Shown: positions 1 to 9,643 of the stretch, piece after piece | Layout of the letters: every line of letters begins with the position of its first letter | Numbering within the stretch: the first letter of the stretch is position 1 | Assembly (NCBI GenBank): GCA_963770295.1 | Contig: CAVYPA010000005.1 | Location: forward strand, 62,001 to 126,000 | Reading direction: 5' to 3' | Source of the DNA: AWTP1-13 sp963770295 | GTDB taxonomy: Bacteria > Pseudomonadota > Alphaproteobacteria > Rhizobiales > Hyphomicrobiaceae | Length of the DNA: 64,000 bases | Translations under genes and position numbers: made by a program | Notes under the pieces: model-generated | Databases searched by the model: none | Seen by the model: the letters and a program-made list of their open reading frames with translations, nothing else | What the model was told of the DNA's origin: nothing

Positions 1-1
1 G

Positions 2-904
2 AAGATTTGGATCGAGCACGGCCAACAGCACGACCCATTCAATGCATTCTCCGACTATGGCAATCTCCACGCGCTTCCCGCCGGTTACTTCATCACAGAA
101 ACCTTCGTCGGTGGCGCGAGCCGATATGCCGATTTCGGCCGGGGAGACTGGCTCAAAGATATTCGCTCGGTCGGCACGCTGCAGATCCCCGACTGGTTCC
201 TATCGAACTATTTCTACCGTGAGATGGGAACCGCGCTGCGGTGGCTCCTGCTTCCGTTCTTGCTGCTCTCCTCGGTCACCCTGGTGGCAATCCTTGGCGA
301 GCTGCTGCGAGTTCTGGGCATTTTTGACTACAATGTCCTGTTCGATAATCCGCTGATGAATCGGTTGGGGGTGATCGACAATGTTCTGCAGGTGGTGATC
401 GCGATCAACTCCGTTTTCCTGATTTTGTTCGGTATACCCATGGTACTGCTTCTGCACGACCTGAAGCGTACCTTGCGTCGCTTCCACGTGCTGACCAGCC
501 GCTGGATGATTCCAGATCTCGATTCGGATCTGTCCTACCTGCAAGCGGCTGAAGAGGTCTTCAAAAGAGATGACCGGGTTGCGGTCTTTATTTTTGGGCA
601 CACGCACGCGGCGTTTCTGAAACGGCAGGGATCAGACGGCCGGATCATCCTCAACACCGGGACATGGTTAAAATTGTTGCACCGGGTTCCGGTGCGCTTT
701 GGTCTGTTGCCTGCGGTCTACTACCCGTCCTATCGGCTGAACTACTTTTGCATCGAGGAACAAGAGGACGGCGGTGTCATTCGCTACGTCGAGATACCGA
801 AGCGACCCGGCAGCGAGCTCACTTGGCTGCAACGCCTCGTCACCTTCGGCAAGGTGCCGAAGCAGCTGGAGGCGATTGCGACAAGGACGGTGCTGAATCC
901 CTAA
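2..904 (+). CDS. Metallophosphoesterase, C-terminal part (enters from left edge)
   Basis: The frame is open from base 2 and ends at TAA 902-904, so only the C-terminal ~300 residues are present and the start lies outside. The entering part reads WIEHGQQHDPFNAF, as in calcineurin-like phosphoesterases. Late in the protein come FGHTHAAF, the GHTH metal-ligand motif, and NTGTW. Two hydrophobic stretches, near bases 235-320 and 390-460, lie between these parts and suggest membrane association. The family hydrolyses phosphomonoesters or phosphodiesters with a dinuclear metal centre; the substrate cannot be told from sequence. An internal ATG at 224 is not a plausible start because the family motif upstream is in the same frame. 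Confidence 0.8.
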   Translation, partial: KIWIEHGQQHDPFNAFSDYGNLHALPAGYFITETFVGGASRYADFGRGDWLKDIRSVGTLQIPDWFLSNYFYREMGTALRWLLLPFLLLSSVTLVAILGELLRVLGIFDYNVLFDNPLMNRLGVIDNVLQVVIAINSVFLILFGIPMVLLLHDLKRTLRRFHVLTSRWMIPDLDSDLSYLQAAEEVFKRDDRVAVFIFGHTHAAFLKRQGSDGRIILNTGTWLKLLHRVPVRFGLLPAVYYPSYRLNYFCIEEQEDGGVIRYVEIPKRPGSELTWLQRLVTFGKVPKQLEAIATRTVLNP

Positions 905-1077
905 TCGGACCGGCTTTCGCGGTGTCGAGGCCAAGCGGTCAATCTGCAGTTCGCGCCGGAAATGTGCCCAAAGGGGCTAGGGTTTTTGCCCATAGGCGCC
1001 TCCGGGCTTGCGCGTATATCGCTAATCGCAAATCGGGTGCCAAATGCTGGGGCAAACTGCTCACACGGAGAACTGCA

Positions 1078-1422
1078 ATGTCACTTGGACGTTCGTCCCT
1101 TACGATCCTCGGTGCTGCCGCGATAGGGTTTACCGTAGGTGCCTCAAGTCTCGCCATTGCGAATTTCGGCATGTCGGGCCCGGGGTCGCAGCTAGGAATG
1201 CCGCAATATATGCGGGCCGAGTCAAAAGCCGTCGCCGAGCTGGGCGACCATGAGGGCGTTTTCGTCGACAAAGGCACCTTCAAGCTTCACTTGGGCAAGC
1301 CAAAGGCCACCCCGAGCACGGACGCCCTCGGCAAGGGCGCCCATGAAGTGGCCAATGGGGCCATTATCTACCGCTCCGGCGGCAAACTTTTCCTCGTGGA
1401 CGGAACGCCCGATCACGAATAA
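1078..1422 (+). CDS. Hypothetical exported protein
   Basis: This 114-residue protein starts at ATG 1078 with GGAG about ten bases upstream. The N-terminus (MSLGRSSLTILGAAAIGFTV) is a signal peptide or membrane anchor. The rest is hydrophilic, and its end (AIIYRSGGKLFLVDGTPDHE) resembles a short beta structure. The frame is open further upstream to 664, but that part overlaps the phosphoesterase and is not protein-like, so the internal ATG with its ribosome site was chosen. No family was recognised. Confidence 0.6.
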   Translation: MSLGRSSLTILGAAAIGFTVGASSLAIANFGMSGPGSQLGMPQYMRAESKAVAELGDHEGVFVDKGTFKLHLGKPKATPSTDALGKGAHEVANGAIIYRSGGKLFLVDGTPDHE

Positions 1423-1630
1423 GGGTCACGCTCCCCGCAAGGCGACGAGCTGGCGGGAGCAACCCTGCACCACCGAGGCTTTCTCACGGCCCTTGAACGG
1501 CCGCGGGAAAGCCGCGACGGTGGCGATCCGGCACGCCGCTTTGACCTCGGGGTCTTTAGCCTGGCGGCGCGGCCAGCCTGCGCGGGACAGGTAAGGCGCC
1601 GGCCAGAACCCGCGCGCTGGGTCGGAGACG

Positions 1631-1945
1631 ATGAGCACGACGGACTTGGGTGTCTTGCGTCACATTTTTCGAATTTTCGGCGTCGTTGCCTTGGCTTCCC
1701 CCCTCGCGGTCACGCTGGCGTTTGCTTCGCCGACGGGTGAAGCCTGCAGAAAGGAAATCTGCAGTTCGGCTGTGTCGTCCTGTATGCGAGCCGATCTGAA
1801 GCTAAATCCCTTTGCACGGACGGAAGCGGAAAAACAAACCTACTGCGGCACGTTTTTCACGGGCTGCATGAGCCGAAGCGTATCGGCGGATGTGCCTTGG
1901 TATACGCCTGAGATGGTCGCTCGTTTTCTGCAATGCCCGCCTTAG
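1631..1945 (+). CDS. Small secreted cysteine-containing protein
   Basis: A 104-residue protein with GGAG five bases before ATG 1631. A hydrophobic N-terminal segment (residues ~13-33, ending near AFASPTGEA) looks like a signal peptide. The mature part has six cysteines, which suits a disulfide-bonded periplasmic protein. No family was recognised. It is convergent with the multiheme cytochrome gene that ends at 2081 on the other strand. Confidence 0.55.
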   Translation: MSTTDLGVLRHIFRIFGVVALASPLAVTLAFASPTGEACRKEICSSAVSSCMRADLKLNPFARTEAEKQTYCGTFFTGCMSRSVSADVPWYTPEMVARFLQCPP

Positions 1946-2080
1946 GAGGGCGAGGGCAAGGGACGCCAGCGCACCCCGCGCGCGCTCCGAGGCAGTTCCC
2001 ACGTGCGTGCTTGTTCGTAACCCCCGGACAAAGGCAGCGGGGCGCGCAGTTTGCTTGGGTAAGGACGAACGGGCTCGAGG

Positions 2081-4537
2081 TCATGGTTTGGCGGCGCCGT
2101 TTTGGCGCTCAAGCTCTTGTAGAAGCCGAGTGACATTGGGATCGGTCGGGGCCATGCGGGCCAACTGTTGCGCATAGGCGAGCGCAGCGGAGATGTCACC
2201 GCCTTGGCGACTGAAGCTGATCAGCGCCAGCAAGGTCTCGCGATCGTCCGGATGGTGAGCCAAACTGTCCTTCAGGACGGCGATCGCCTCGCCGCCGCGC
2301 CCCGCGGAATTCAGCGCGACGGCATGGACATAGGCATATCTTGCCTGCTCCGGTGCAAGTTGGGCCGCAAGGCGGAACTCGCCAAGCGCCTCGTCGAGCC
2401 GTTTGAGGCGCACCAAAGTCAGGCCGAGCGCGTGGTGAACGCCGGCATCTTCTGGGCTGTTGGCGATCGCCTCGCGCAGGATGCGCTCGCCGTCGGCTTC
2501 ACGGCCGAGCTGCCGATAAAGATCGGCCAGATTGATGGCGGCGGGCGCGTACTGCCGGCTGAGCCGAAGCGCGGCTTTGAGCTCGGCCTCGGCCTCCGCC
2601 ATGGCGCCGCGTCGCAGGTAGAAAGACCCGAGCATGGAACGGGATTCGGGCCGGTCGGCATTAAACTTCATCGCCGCGACAAACTCTTGCGCCGCGCCCT
2701 CAAAGCGTTCGCGTTCGGGCGCCGAGAGGCGCGCGGTCTCCATGCCGGCCAAAACATAGGCGGCTCGCGTGCGCACACCCTGGACGGCATCGCCGAGCAA
2801 TGCTGAGGCAAGCGGCCCGCGCTGGGCCACGGGCACACCCTCCAGCGCGTCGAGCGCGCCGATGCGCACCATGGGGTCAGGATCGGAAAGGCTTGTCCGT
2901 ATCAGCGCGATCGTGGACTGGGTCAGCCGCGAGCCAAGCTCGGTGAGCGCGGTGGCGCGCGCGATCGCCGGCGTGCCGCGGTCCGCGGCGACCTGGGCAA
3001 GCAGCCGTGCTGCATCTGCCTTGCCGGTCCAGGCCGCCTGCAAGGCTGCCGCAAAAGTCTGGAAGCCCTTTCGGTTCGGACCATGCCAGCGCTCAATCGC
3101 GGATGCAGCCCATTCGGGCGATTGGTCGGCGTGGCAGCCGTTGCAGGTATTGGGGGTGCCGAGCTTGACGCTCAGGTCGGGGCGCGGAATGCGGAAACTA
3201 TGGTCGTGCCGCTGATCGATCACCATATAGGTGCGTGTCGGCATGTGACAGGAGGCGCAGGCGGGGGGTGAGGCAGCGTGCCCGTGATGGGCGGTCGCCG
3301 CGTACTTGTCCGAGGCATGGCATTGTAGGCAAACGCCATCGCCGGGAAGGCGGAGTTTGGCACTATGCGGCTCGTGGCAGTCGCTACAGGTGACACCCAC
3401 GGCGAACATTTTGCTCTGCTTGAACGAGCCGTAGTTGTAGACCTCGTCGAGCATCTGCCCGTCGGCTTGATAGAGACCCCGACTGAGCGGCGAAACGCTG
3501 TGCGTTTCCGATAACCAACGACCCGGCAGCCAATTTTCGGAGAATTGGCCACGGCGGGCGTGACACAGGCCGCAGGTCTCCGTCTCCTTGCGCAAGGAGA
3601 AGGCGAGCTCGCTGCGCGTGGCGTTGCCGCTCTTGGCGTCGATCGGCCAGCTGACATTGCTGCGTTCGTCGAAGCGAACCGAAAGCCCCATGGTCGGATC
3701 ATCGACTTTGCCCAATGGCCACCAGCTCTTGCGGTCGGCGACCCAAGCGACGTGCTTGGAGCCCGGGCCATGACAGGCCTCACAGCCGACGTTGATCTCC
3801 GCAAAGGTTGTGGCGAAGCGATCGGCCACCGGATCGTAGTTCTTGCGCACGCCGGTCGAATGACATTCGGCACACATGAAGTTCCAATTCTGGTTGAGCT
3901 TGGTCCAGTGCAGGAAGTCGTCGTGCCGGATCTGCTCGTTCGGATAGAGGTGAAACCAGCGCTGGCCGCCCTTTGCCTTGGGGCGGGTGTCCCAGGCCAG
4001 CGACAGCGCCTGGAGGCGGCCGTCCGGAAACGCGATTAAGTATTGCTGCAGCGGATCGACGCCGAAGGTGTATTTGACCTCGAAGGTGGCAAGCTTGCCG
4101 TCGGGTCCGTCGGTTTCGACCAAAAACTTGCCGTTGTCGCGAAAGAAGCGCGAGCGCACACCGAAGTAGTCGAAGGTCGCGCCGGAAAAATCGCCGAGCA
4201 CGGTCGTCTCGGTCGCATGATCCATGGCATGCCTGTGCTGCGAGCCACCCCACAGCTCGGCCTGCTTCTGGTGGCAGCCGCCGCAGGCCGTGCTGCCGAC
4301 GAAGCTGGCCGCGGTGGCATCGCCGGACAGCCCAAGCGGCGCGGCAGAGTGCCTAGGGTCTGTCAGCACCTGCAGACCCAGGCCGGCGATCACCACCAGG
4401 CCGGCGCCAAGGGCTACGGCAAGCAAGATCTTCCGTTGGAAAAACCGCGTGCCCCCGGGGCGCGGAAGATCGCCGGCGCCATCTGTTGCGCTGCGCGATC
4501 CCCGTTTGTTTCCGGATGTGCTTTGGGAGCGCGCCAC
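2081..4537 (-). CDS. Octaheme c-type cytochrome with C-terminal HEAT/TPR repeats
   Basis: The 818-residue product has a cytoplasmic N-terminus, one membrane segment or uncleaved signal (residues ~36-57) and eight CxxCH haem-binding motifs at about 85, 222, 252, 322, 384, 403, 427 and 465. From ~500 a HEAT-like stretch is followed by tetratricopeptide-type helices (~630-810). Proteins with this plan occur widely as periplasmic multihaem cytochromes; the haems carry electrons and the repeats bind partners. The start is GTG 4537, as no ATG precedes the membrane segment. The electron donor and acceptor cannot be told. Nitrite or hydroxylamine reductase activity should not be assumed. Confidence 0.85.
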   Translation of the reverse strand: MARSQSTSGNKRGSRSATDGAGDLPRPGGTRFFQRKILLAVALGAGLVVIAGLGLQVLTDPRHSAAPLGLSGDATAASFVGSTACGGCHQKQAELWGGSQHRHAMDHATETTVLGDFSGATFDYFGVRSRFFRDNGKFLVETDGPDGKLATFEVKYTFGVDPLQQYLIAFPDGRLQALSLAWDTRPKAKGGQRWFHLYPNEQIRHDDFLHWTKLNQNWNFMCAECHSTGVRKNYDPVADRFATTFAEINVGCEACHGPGSKHVAWVADRKSWWPLGKVDDPTMGLSVRFDERSNVSWPIDAKSGNATRSELAFSLRKETETCGLCHARRGQFSENWLPGRWLSETHSVSPLSRGLYQADGQMLDEVYNYGSFKQSKMFAVGVTCSDCHEPHSAKLRLPGDGVCLQCHASDKYAATAHHGHAASPPACASCHMPTRTYMVIDQRHDHSFRIPRPDLSVKLGTPNTCNGCHADQSPEWAASAIERWHGPNRKGFQTFAAALQAAWTGKADAARLLAQVAADRGTPAIARATALTELGSRLTQSTIALIRTSLSDPDPMVRIGALDALEGVPVAQRGPLASALLGDAVQGVRTRAAYVLAGMETARLSAPERERFEGAAQEFVAAMKFNADRPESRSMLGSFYLRRGAMAEAEAELKAALRLSRQYAPAAINLADLYRQLGREADGERILREAIANSPEDAGVHHALGLTLVRLKRLDEALGEFRLAAQLAPEQARYAYVHAVALNSAGRGGEAIAVLKDSLAHHPDDRETLLALISFSRQGGDISAALAYAQQLARMAPTDPNVTRLLQELERQNGAAKP

Positions 4538-4892
4538 GATCGCTCTGTGTTCAGGGAGTAAATCTCAGTACCAAGACGGTGTTTCGGCTGGGACCAGTAC
4601 AAGCTAGCCGCGCCGATGCGGCGAGCTATCCGGAATTACCCTATGGCCGCTCTGATCGAGTGGGTATGACCCATTCCCCGCCGATGACCCAGCCCGCGCT
4701 CGACGCGCCGGCAAGGCCGCGGCGAGGACCAAGCGGGGCGGCGCGGCCGCGGCGCGCGCGGCCGGCGCACCATGACGGAAAGGCAACAGGCGCTGGCAAA
4801 AGCCGATGTACATGGAAAAACATGAAGATGCGGCCTTTTGCGTGCACTAGCATGCAACTTCTGCTGAGGGACCAAAGGGGGACACGGGGGAG
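4538..4892. other. Divergent intergenic region
   Basis: This separates the divergent cytochrome and trypsin-like genes. It must hold both promoters, but no convincing -35/-10 pair or operator was recognised. The reading frames crossing it are not protein-like. Confidence 0.5.
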
Positions 4893-5687
4893 ATGCAGGG
4901 GGGAACCGTCGGGGGCACGCGGTGCCGGCGTGGATTGGCGCGCCTTGCGAAGGCCGCACCGGCTTGCGTGGCGTGCCTGCTCTTCTTCACCGTGTTTTGC
5001 TTGCAAGCCGCGGCAGGCTGCGTCGATCCTGCAACGCTGACGCATTCCACGGTCAGCATGACAAGGTATTTCGACGAGGAGGAGAAAAAGGCCTATCCGG
5101 GCTCGTTAGGGATCCGCGGCACCGCCTGGTTCCTGTCCGCCACCTCGATGGTGACGGCGGAGCACGTCGCCGCGGCCATGACGCTTTCCGCTCAAGACTG
5201 GAAGCCGGTCGAAATCCTGGACGGCGAGAACCGGCAGTCGGCGGCCGTGCGGAGGGTGAGCTTGGCAGGGTCGCACGCCGAAAAGATCGCGGTGCTTGAA
5301 CTGCGCGCGCCATTTTCGGCGGCGCGGGGCCTTGAGCTCAGGATGCAACCGCTGGCCCCCGAGGAGCCCGTGGTTAGCCTCGCCTACCCGGGCAATCGGC
5401 TGCGGTTCGCCGCCGGTCGCTTCGTGCAATATGGCGATAGCGATCGGTTGACGGGCACGGCACTGCTCGAGATGTACGACGGCGACGATCGCCTCGTCCT
5501 CGATCACGGGGCCTCGGGCGCGCCGGTGCTGGATTGCCGGGGGCAAGTGGTCGCCATCGTCAGCAATCTCTTTACCCAAACCATGGCGTTTCCGTCCCGC
5601 GTGCTACGGGTGTCGACGGCCTGGGGGCAGCCCAACGTCGTCTCGGTACCCATTCAGGCGCTTAAGGATTTTGCCGAGGCCAAGTGA
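4893..5687 (+). CDS. Exported trypsin-like (S1 family) serine protease-like protein
   Basis: The 264-residue protein has a signal peptide (hydrophobic core ~24-40, then AAAG). The chymotrypsin-fold signatures are visible: GTAWFLSATSMVTAEHV with the catalytic-type His91, and HGASGAPVLD with Ser209. The third triad position normally lies in a D-[IL]-A-[VL]-L motif, but here reads EKIAVLEL (130-137), with Lys or Glu instead of Asp. It may be inactive or use another acid. A G-rich stretch just before ATG 4893 can serve as ribosome site. It is probably periplasmic. Confidence 0.7.
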   Translation: MQGGTVGGTRCRRGLARLAKAAPACVACLLFFTVFCLQAAAGCVDPATLTHSTVSMTRYFDEEEKKAYPGSLGIRGTAWFLSATSMVTAEHVAAAMTLSAQDWKPVEILDGENRQSAAVRRVSLAGSHAEKIAVLELRAPFSAARGLELRMQPLAPEEPVVSLAYPGNRLRFAAGRFVQYGDSDRLTGTALLEMYDGDDRLVLDHGASGAPVLDCRGQVVAIVSNLFTQTMAFPSRVLRVSTAWGQPNVVSVPIQALKDFAEAK

Positions 5688-5794
5688 CGATTGCCCTGGC
5701 GAAGTGGCCCGCGGGCCGCGCCACGTGCGCGGTCGCGCTCGCGCAACGGGTGCAAGCGAGGACCAGGTGTCGCCTTGATGGTCCTTTGCCGCAG

Positions 5795-7348
5795 CTAGTT
5801 GCTTGACGGCGGGTTCCTCAACTTCTGCATGACTTGTTCGATCGAGAAGGATCCCGGCCGCTGGCGCGGTGGAAACTGTTGATAGCTCGCCAGGTGCTGT
5901 GCCACGATTTTTTGCGCGGGAAGAAGCACGAAAGCGTGCTCGACGAACCATTTGACGTAGTCACCGGCCTCGTGCTGGGAGCGTTCGAAGGGGTCCGAGC
6001 GAATATTGAACAGCATGGGCAGGCGCAGCGGCACCATCGGTTCCGCCCAGACGGCGAGCCCATGTGCCTTCTGTTCCATGAAGACGGCTTTCCACTGCTC
6101 GTAACGAAGGCCGGCAAGGTCGCCGTCATCGGTCCAATAAAAGAATTCGCGCCGCTGGCTCGGGCCGGTGTGGCCGAGAAGAGCGCGCTGGTCATAGCCA
6201 TCCAAGTGGACACGGAAGGTCCGACCGGCAGCCTCGTAGCCCTGCAGCAGCTTGGCCTTGATATCGGCTTCACCGGCCGCGGCCAGCAAGGTCGCCGCCC
6301 AGTCCTCGGCGGAGAACAGGTTGTTGATCTCCGTGCGCGGTGCCACCAGGCCCGGCCAGCGCACCATCGCCGGAACCCGATAGCCGCCCTCCCAGTTGGT
6401 GTTCTTTTCGCCGCGGAAGGGCGTGGTGCCGCCGTCGGGCCAGGAGAAGGCCTCGGCGCCGTTATCGGTGGTGTAAATGACGATGGTGTTGTCGGCGATG
6501 CCGAGATCATCGAGTTTTTTCAAAACTTGGCCGACTTGGGCATCGTGCTCAACCATGCCGTCGGGATAGATGCCAAGGCCCGTTACTCCCTGTGCTTGGG
6601 GCTTGAGGCGCGTCCAGATGTGCATGCGGCTTGGATTGAGCCAGACGAAAAACGGCTTTTTGTCCTGCTGCGCGCGATCAATAAAGCCAAGGGTGGCCCC
6701 GACGAATTCCTCATCGATCGTCTCCATGCGCTTTTTGGTGAGCGGGCCGGTGTCCTCGCACCGCTGTTTCCCCCAGGGACCGAAGCGGGGATCTTCGCCC
6801 GCCGTGTCGGTTGCTGTGGCAAAGCATTTCAGGACCCCGCGGGGACCGAATTCCGCTTTGAAGGCCGGGTTTTTTGGATAGTCGGGGTGTTCGGGCTCAT
6901 CTTCGGCGTTGAGGTGATAGAGATTGCCAAAGAACTCATCGAAGCCATGCACGGTTGGCAGGAACTCGTTGCGGTCGCCGAGGTGGTTCTTGCCGAATTG
7001 TCCGGTCGCATAGCCCTGCGGCTTGAGGAGTTCGGCGATGGTCGGGTCCTCGGCAGACAGGCCCTCCTTTGCTGAGGGCAATCCGACTTTCAGCAATCCG
7101 GTTCGCAGCGGGCTTTGTCCGGTGATGAACGCCGCGCGGCCGGCGGTGCAGGATTGCTGACCGTAGTAGTCGGTGAAGATTGCGCCCTCGGCGGCGATGC
7201 GGTCGATGTTGGGAGTGCGGTAGCCCATCATGCCGCGGTTATAGGCGCTGATGTTCCAGTAGCCGATGTCGTCGCCCATGATCACGAGAATGTTCGGTTT
7301 TGGCGCCTGCGCGCTGACCGGCGCCACTGGGACGCATCGCGGCAGCAA
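5795..7348 (-). CDS. Arylsulfatase (alkaline-phosphatase superfamily), 5' end out of frame
   Basis: The product has the sulfatase core: metal ligands in NILVIMGDDIGY, the formylglycine-site motif SCTAGRAAFITG (Cys67 in this frame), and TTDNGAEAFSWPDGG with later metal ligands. Sulfatases hydrolyse sulfate esters in the periplasm after the Cys is converted to formylglycine; no converting enzyme is in the window. In this frame the only start is TTG 7348, which gives a truncated leader. A strong ribosome site (AGGAGGTGA) and ATG at 7391 open a signal peptide, MSTLVKSCVGWLWLVAA, in a different frame. A one-base indel between 7330 and 7390 is the simplest explanation, so the gene may be non-functional or the base call wrong. 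Confidence 0.85.
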   Translation of the reverse strand: MLPRCVPVAPVSAQAPKPNILVIMGDDIGYWNISAYNRGMMGYRTPNIDRIAAEGAIFTDYYGQQSCTAGRAAFITGQSPLRTGLLKVGLPSAKEGLSAEDPTIAELLKPQGYATGQFGKNHLGDRNEFLPTVHGFDEFFGNLYHLNAEDEPEHPDYPKNPAFKAEFGPRGVLKCFATATDTAGEDPRFGPWGKQRCEDTGPLTKKRMETIDEEFVGATLGFIDRAQQDKKPFFVWLNPSRMHIWTRLKPQAQGVTGLGIYPDGMVEHDAQVGQVLKKLDDLGIADNTIVIYTTDNGAEAFSWPDGGTTPFRGEKNTNWEGGYRVPAMVRWPGLVAPRTEINNLFSAEDWAATLLAAAGEADIKAKLLQGYEAAGRTFRVHLDGYDQRALLGHTGPSQRREFFYWTDDGDLAGLRYEQWKAVFMEQKAHGLAVWAEPMVPLRLPMLFNIRSDPFERSQHEAGDYVKWFVEHAFVLLPAQKIVAQHLASYQQFPPRQRPGSFSIEQVMQKLRNPPSSN

Positions 7349-7593
7349 CGAGCCACAGCCATCCGACGCAAGATTTCACGAGCGTGCTCATTCTCAGTCA
7401 CCTCCTAGAGTCCCATGCGTTGCCACGACACTGCGACCGACGGTCCACATTGAGTGCGTCTTGCACGTGCGTGGGAGGCAAGGGATCGAAGACTGCATCG
7501 CTGCCGGGCGTGTGTTTGGTGCGACACCTAAGGGCTTGGTGACCCTGCCCGAGCCGAAGGTGCCAGCGCGCTCTTTGTTTCTTTAGAAACGTT

Positions 7594-7621
7594 GGCGGAC
7601 GTCCTCTATCGGACGTCCGCC
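7594..7621 (-). terminator. Hairpin downstream of sulfatase copy 1
   Basis: GGCGGACGTCC (7594-7604) pairs perfectly with GGACGTCCGCC (7611-7621) around a six-base loop, 25 bases past the sulfatase stop. No strong U-tract follows on the minus strand, so termination efficiency is uncertain. The same hairpin follows the second copy, at 19342. Confidence 0.6.
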
Positions 7622-7646
7622 ACCGCCTGCTCGCACTTGGCTCGGG

Positions 7647-9357
7647 CTATTCGCTGGCGTGGCCGCTGTTGGCGGCTTTCACCTGCTCCAAGACTTGAGA
7701 GAGGTTGTAGCTTTCCGCCGCCTGCAGCGGCGGGTATTTTTCGTAAGAGCTCAGGTGCTCGAGCCAGAGCTGCTGACCGATGGGCAGCATGTTCCAATCG
7801 TATTGGAAGGCCGTCATCGGCGCGCCGAGGGCGCCGCCCAGGCTCATCGCCGACTTCTGCTCAACGCCGACCGCCTGCTCAAAGGGATCGCGCTTGATGT
7901 TCTGCACCAAGGTGAAGTGGAAGGTGGTGAGCGGCATGATCCACCCCGCCGGCCCGGGCTGCGACATGGTGTAGTACATCTTCCAGTTCTTGTAGCGCAC
8001 CGCCGACGGCGTGGCGCCGGAGAAGTAGTAGAAGTAGTCGCGGGCCGACTTCTCCGACTTGCCTTCGAGGTAGTCGCGCTGGTTGACGCCATCCAGCGTG
8101 GTCTTGACGATGCCGGGATACTGGCCAGGCTTCGATCTGCTTTTTCAGGCCATCGCCCTTGGGCCCGCCGGCGATGTCGACCAGGGTCGGGACCCAGTCG
8201 AGCGCGGCGAACAGCTGGTTGTGCACCGAGCCTGGCTTGATGTGGCCCGGCCAACGCACGACCATGGGGGCGCGGTAGCCGCCTTCCCAGGCCTCGCCCT
8301 TCTGCCCCTTGAACGGCGTGACGCCGCCGTCGGGGAAGGAGATCGCCTCGGCACCGTTGTCGGTGGTGAAGACGACGATGGTATTGTCGAGCTGCCCCAT
8401 GGTCTCGAGTTTCTTGAGCACGTCGCCGATGTTGTCGTCCATCTGCTTCATGCCGGCTTCGTTGACGCCCCAGTCCTTGCCGCCGCGCTCACCCAGCATG
8501 GCTTCGTACTTGGGTGGCAGCACGGTGACGACGTGCATGCGGGCCGGGTTGTACCAAACGAAGAAGGGCTTGCCCGTCTTCTTCGGGTCGTTGCGGTCGA
8601 GGAACTCGATGACCTTGGTGGAGATCTCCTCGTCCACCGTCTTCGAGCGTTCCAGCGTCAGGGGGCCCTCGTCGCTGCAGTTCTGGTTCTTGGCCGTGCC
8701 GTCGGAGGATTTGCACGACAGCACGGGTCGTGGCGGCGTCAGGCAGCGGGTGGTCTTGGGATCGACGGCGCCGGAGACTTCCGAGACGCCGGGGATCGGC
8801 GTGTTTTTGCAGGGTGGTGCTACGCCCTGGACATTCGGGTTTTTGTTGATGTCGGGGAAGCTCACCTGCTGCATGGCGTCGAGGTGGTAGAGGTAGCCCC
8901 AGTATTCCTGGAAGCCGTGCGCCGTGGGCAGGGCGTCGGTGTGGTCGCCCAGGTGGTTCTTGCCGAACTCGCCGGTGGTGTAGCCGAGGTCGTACAGAAA
9001 CTTGGCAATGGCCGGCGTGCCGGGACGCAGGTAGGAGGGACTGCCCGGCAGTTGCGGTGGGATCATGCCGGTGCGCAAGGGGTACATGCCCGTGAAGAAG
9101 GCGTTGCGTCCCGACGTGCAGCTCTGCATGGCCACATAGTCCATGTAGATCGCGCCCTCGCGTCCGATGCGGTCGATATTGGGGGTTTCGCCGACCATCA
9201 GGCCGCGGTGATAGATGCTGGGCTGCATGAAGCCGATGTCATCGCCCATGATGAAGAGGATATTGGGCTTGTCTTGTTGTTGTGCCGCTGCCGGTGCGCT
9301 CGCCGCCATAGCGACGACGAACGACGCGAGCAGGCCGCGCCAGATCTTTCTGCTCAT
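7647..9357 (-). pseudogene. Arylsulfatase copy 1, frameshifted
   Basis: The gene starts at ATG 9357 (GGAG five bases upstream) with signal peptide MSRKIWRGLLASFVVAMAAS, and has NILFIMGDDIGF and the active-site motif SCTSGRNAFFTG. Compared with the intact copy at 19397-21106 it has one extra base within 8125-8132. The upstream frame therefore runs on into unrelated sequence to 7879, while the true C-terminus (RYKNWKMYYTMSQPG onward) continues in another frame to the stop at 7647. Apart from this the proteins differ at only a few positions, for example D/E in HTDALPTAH. The frameshift removes about the last quarter of the protein and probably inactivates it. Confidence 0.85.
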
Positions 9358-9643
9358 GCTCCAACCCCTTTGTGCCGATGACTGCCCGAGGCGGGCCGGC
9401 AGTCTGCGCCCGTGCGCCATTTTTAAGAGCGCAGGTGCGGGCCACAACTGCACTTAGGGGCAGGCAGCAAGCAAGTGGAGCAACGAACGACCCGGGCAAA
9501 CGGCAACGCACTTGACGCCCTGCGGGGCGGCAGGATGCGCAAAAAGTCAGGGGGCCAGCCCCGAGCACAAATACACAGAACGCTGGATACGGATGGCCCC
9601 ACTCTTGGGGCGAAGATCCTGCAGAAGCGGTTGTCACAAAGAC

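Larger units (their letters stand above)
7594..9639. repeat. Duplicated sulfatase cassette, copy 1
   Basis: This ~2.05-kb segment is almost identical to 19342-21382 and in the same orientation. It holds the 3' hairpin, the whole sulfatase gene, its ribosome site and ~280 bp of upstream sequence. Similarity starts abruptly at the hairpin (7594) and fades just after GTTGTCACAA (9639). No terminal inverted repeats, target-site duplication or transposase were seen at its ends. Confidence 0.85.

Noticed and set aside
664..1077. Long N-terminal extension of the small exported protein at 1078
   Set aside because: The extension overlaps the phosphoesterase gene, is not protein-like, and would bury a clear signal peptide and ribosome site.
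5834..7075. 413-codon plus-strand open frame
   Set aside because: It is antisense to the first sulfatase, whose catalytic motifs are on the minus strand.
7594..9639. Sulfatase cassette as an insertion sequence or composite transposon
   Set aside because: No transposase, terminal inverted repeats or target duplications were found at either copy; plain duplication or recombination is kept instead.
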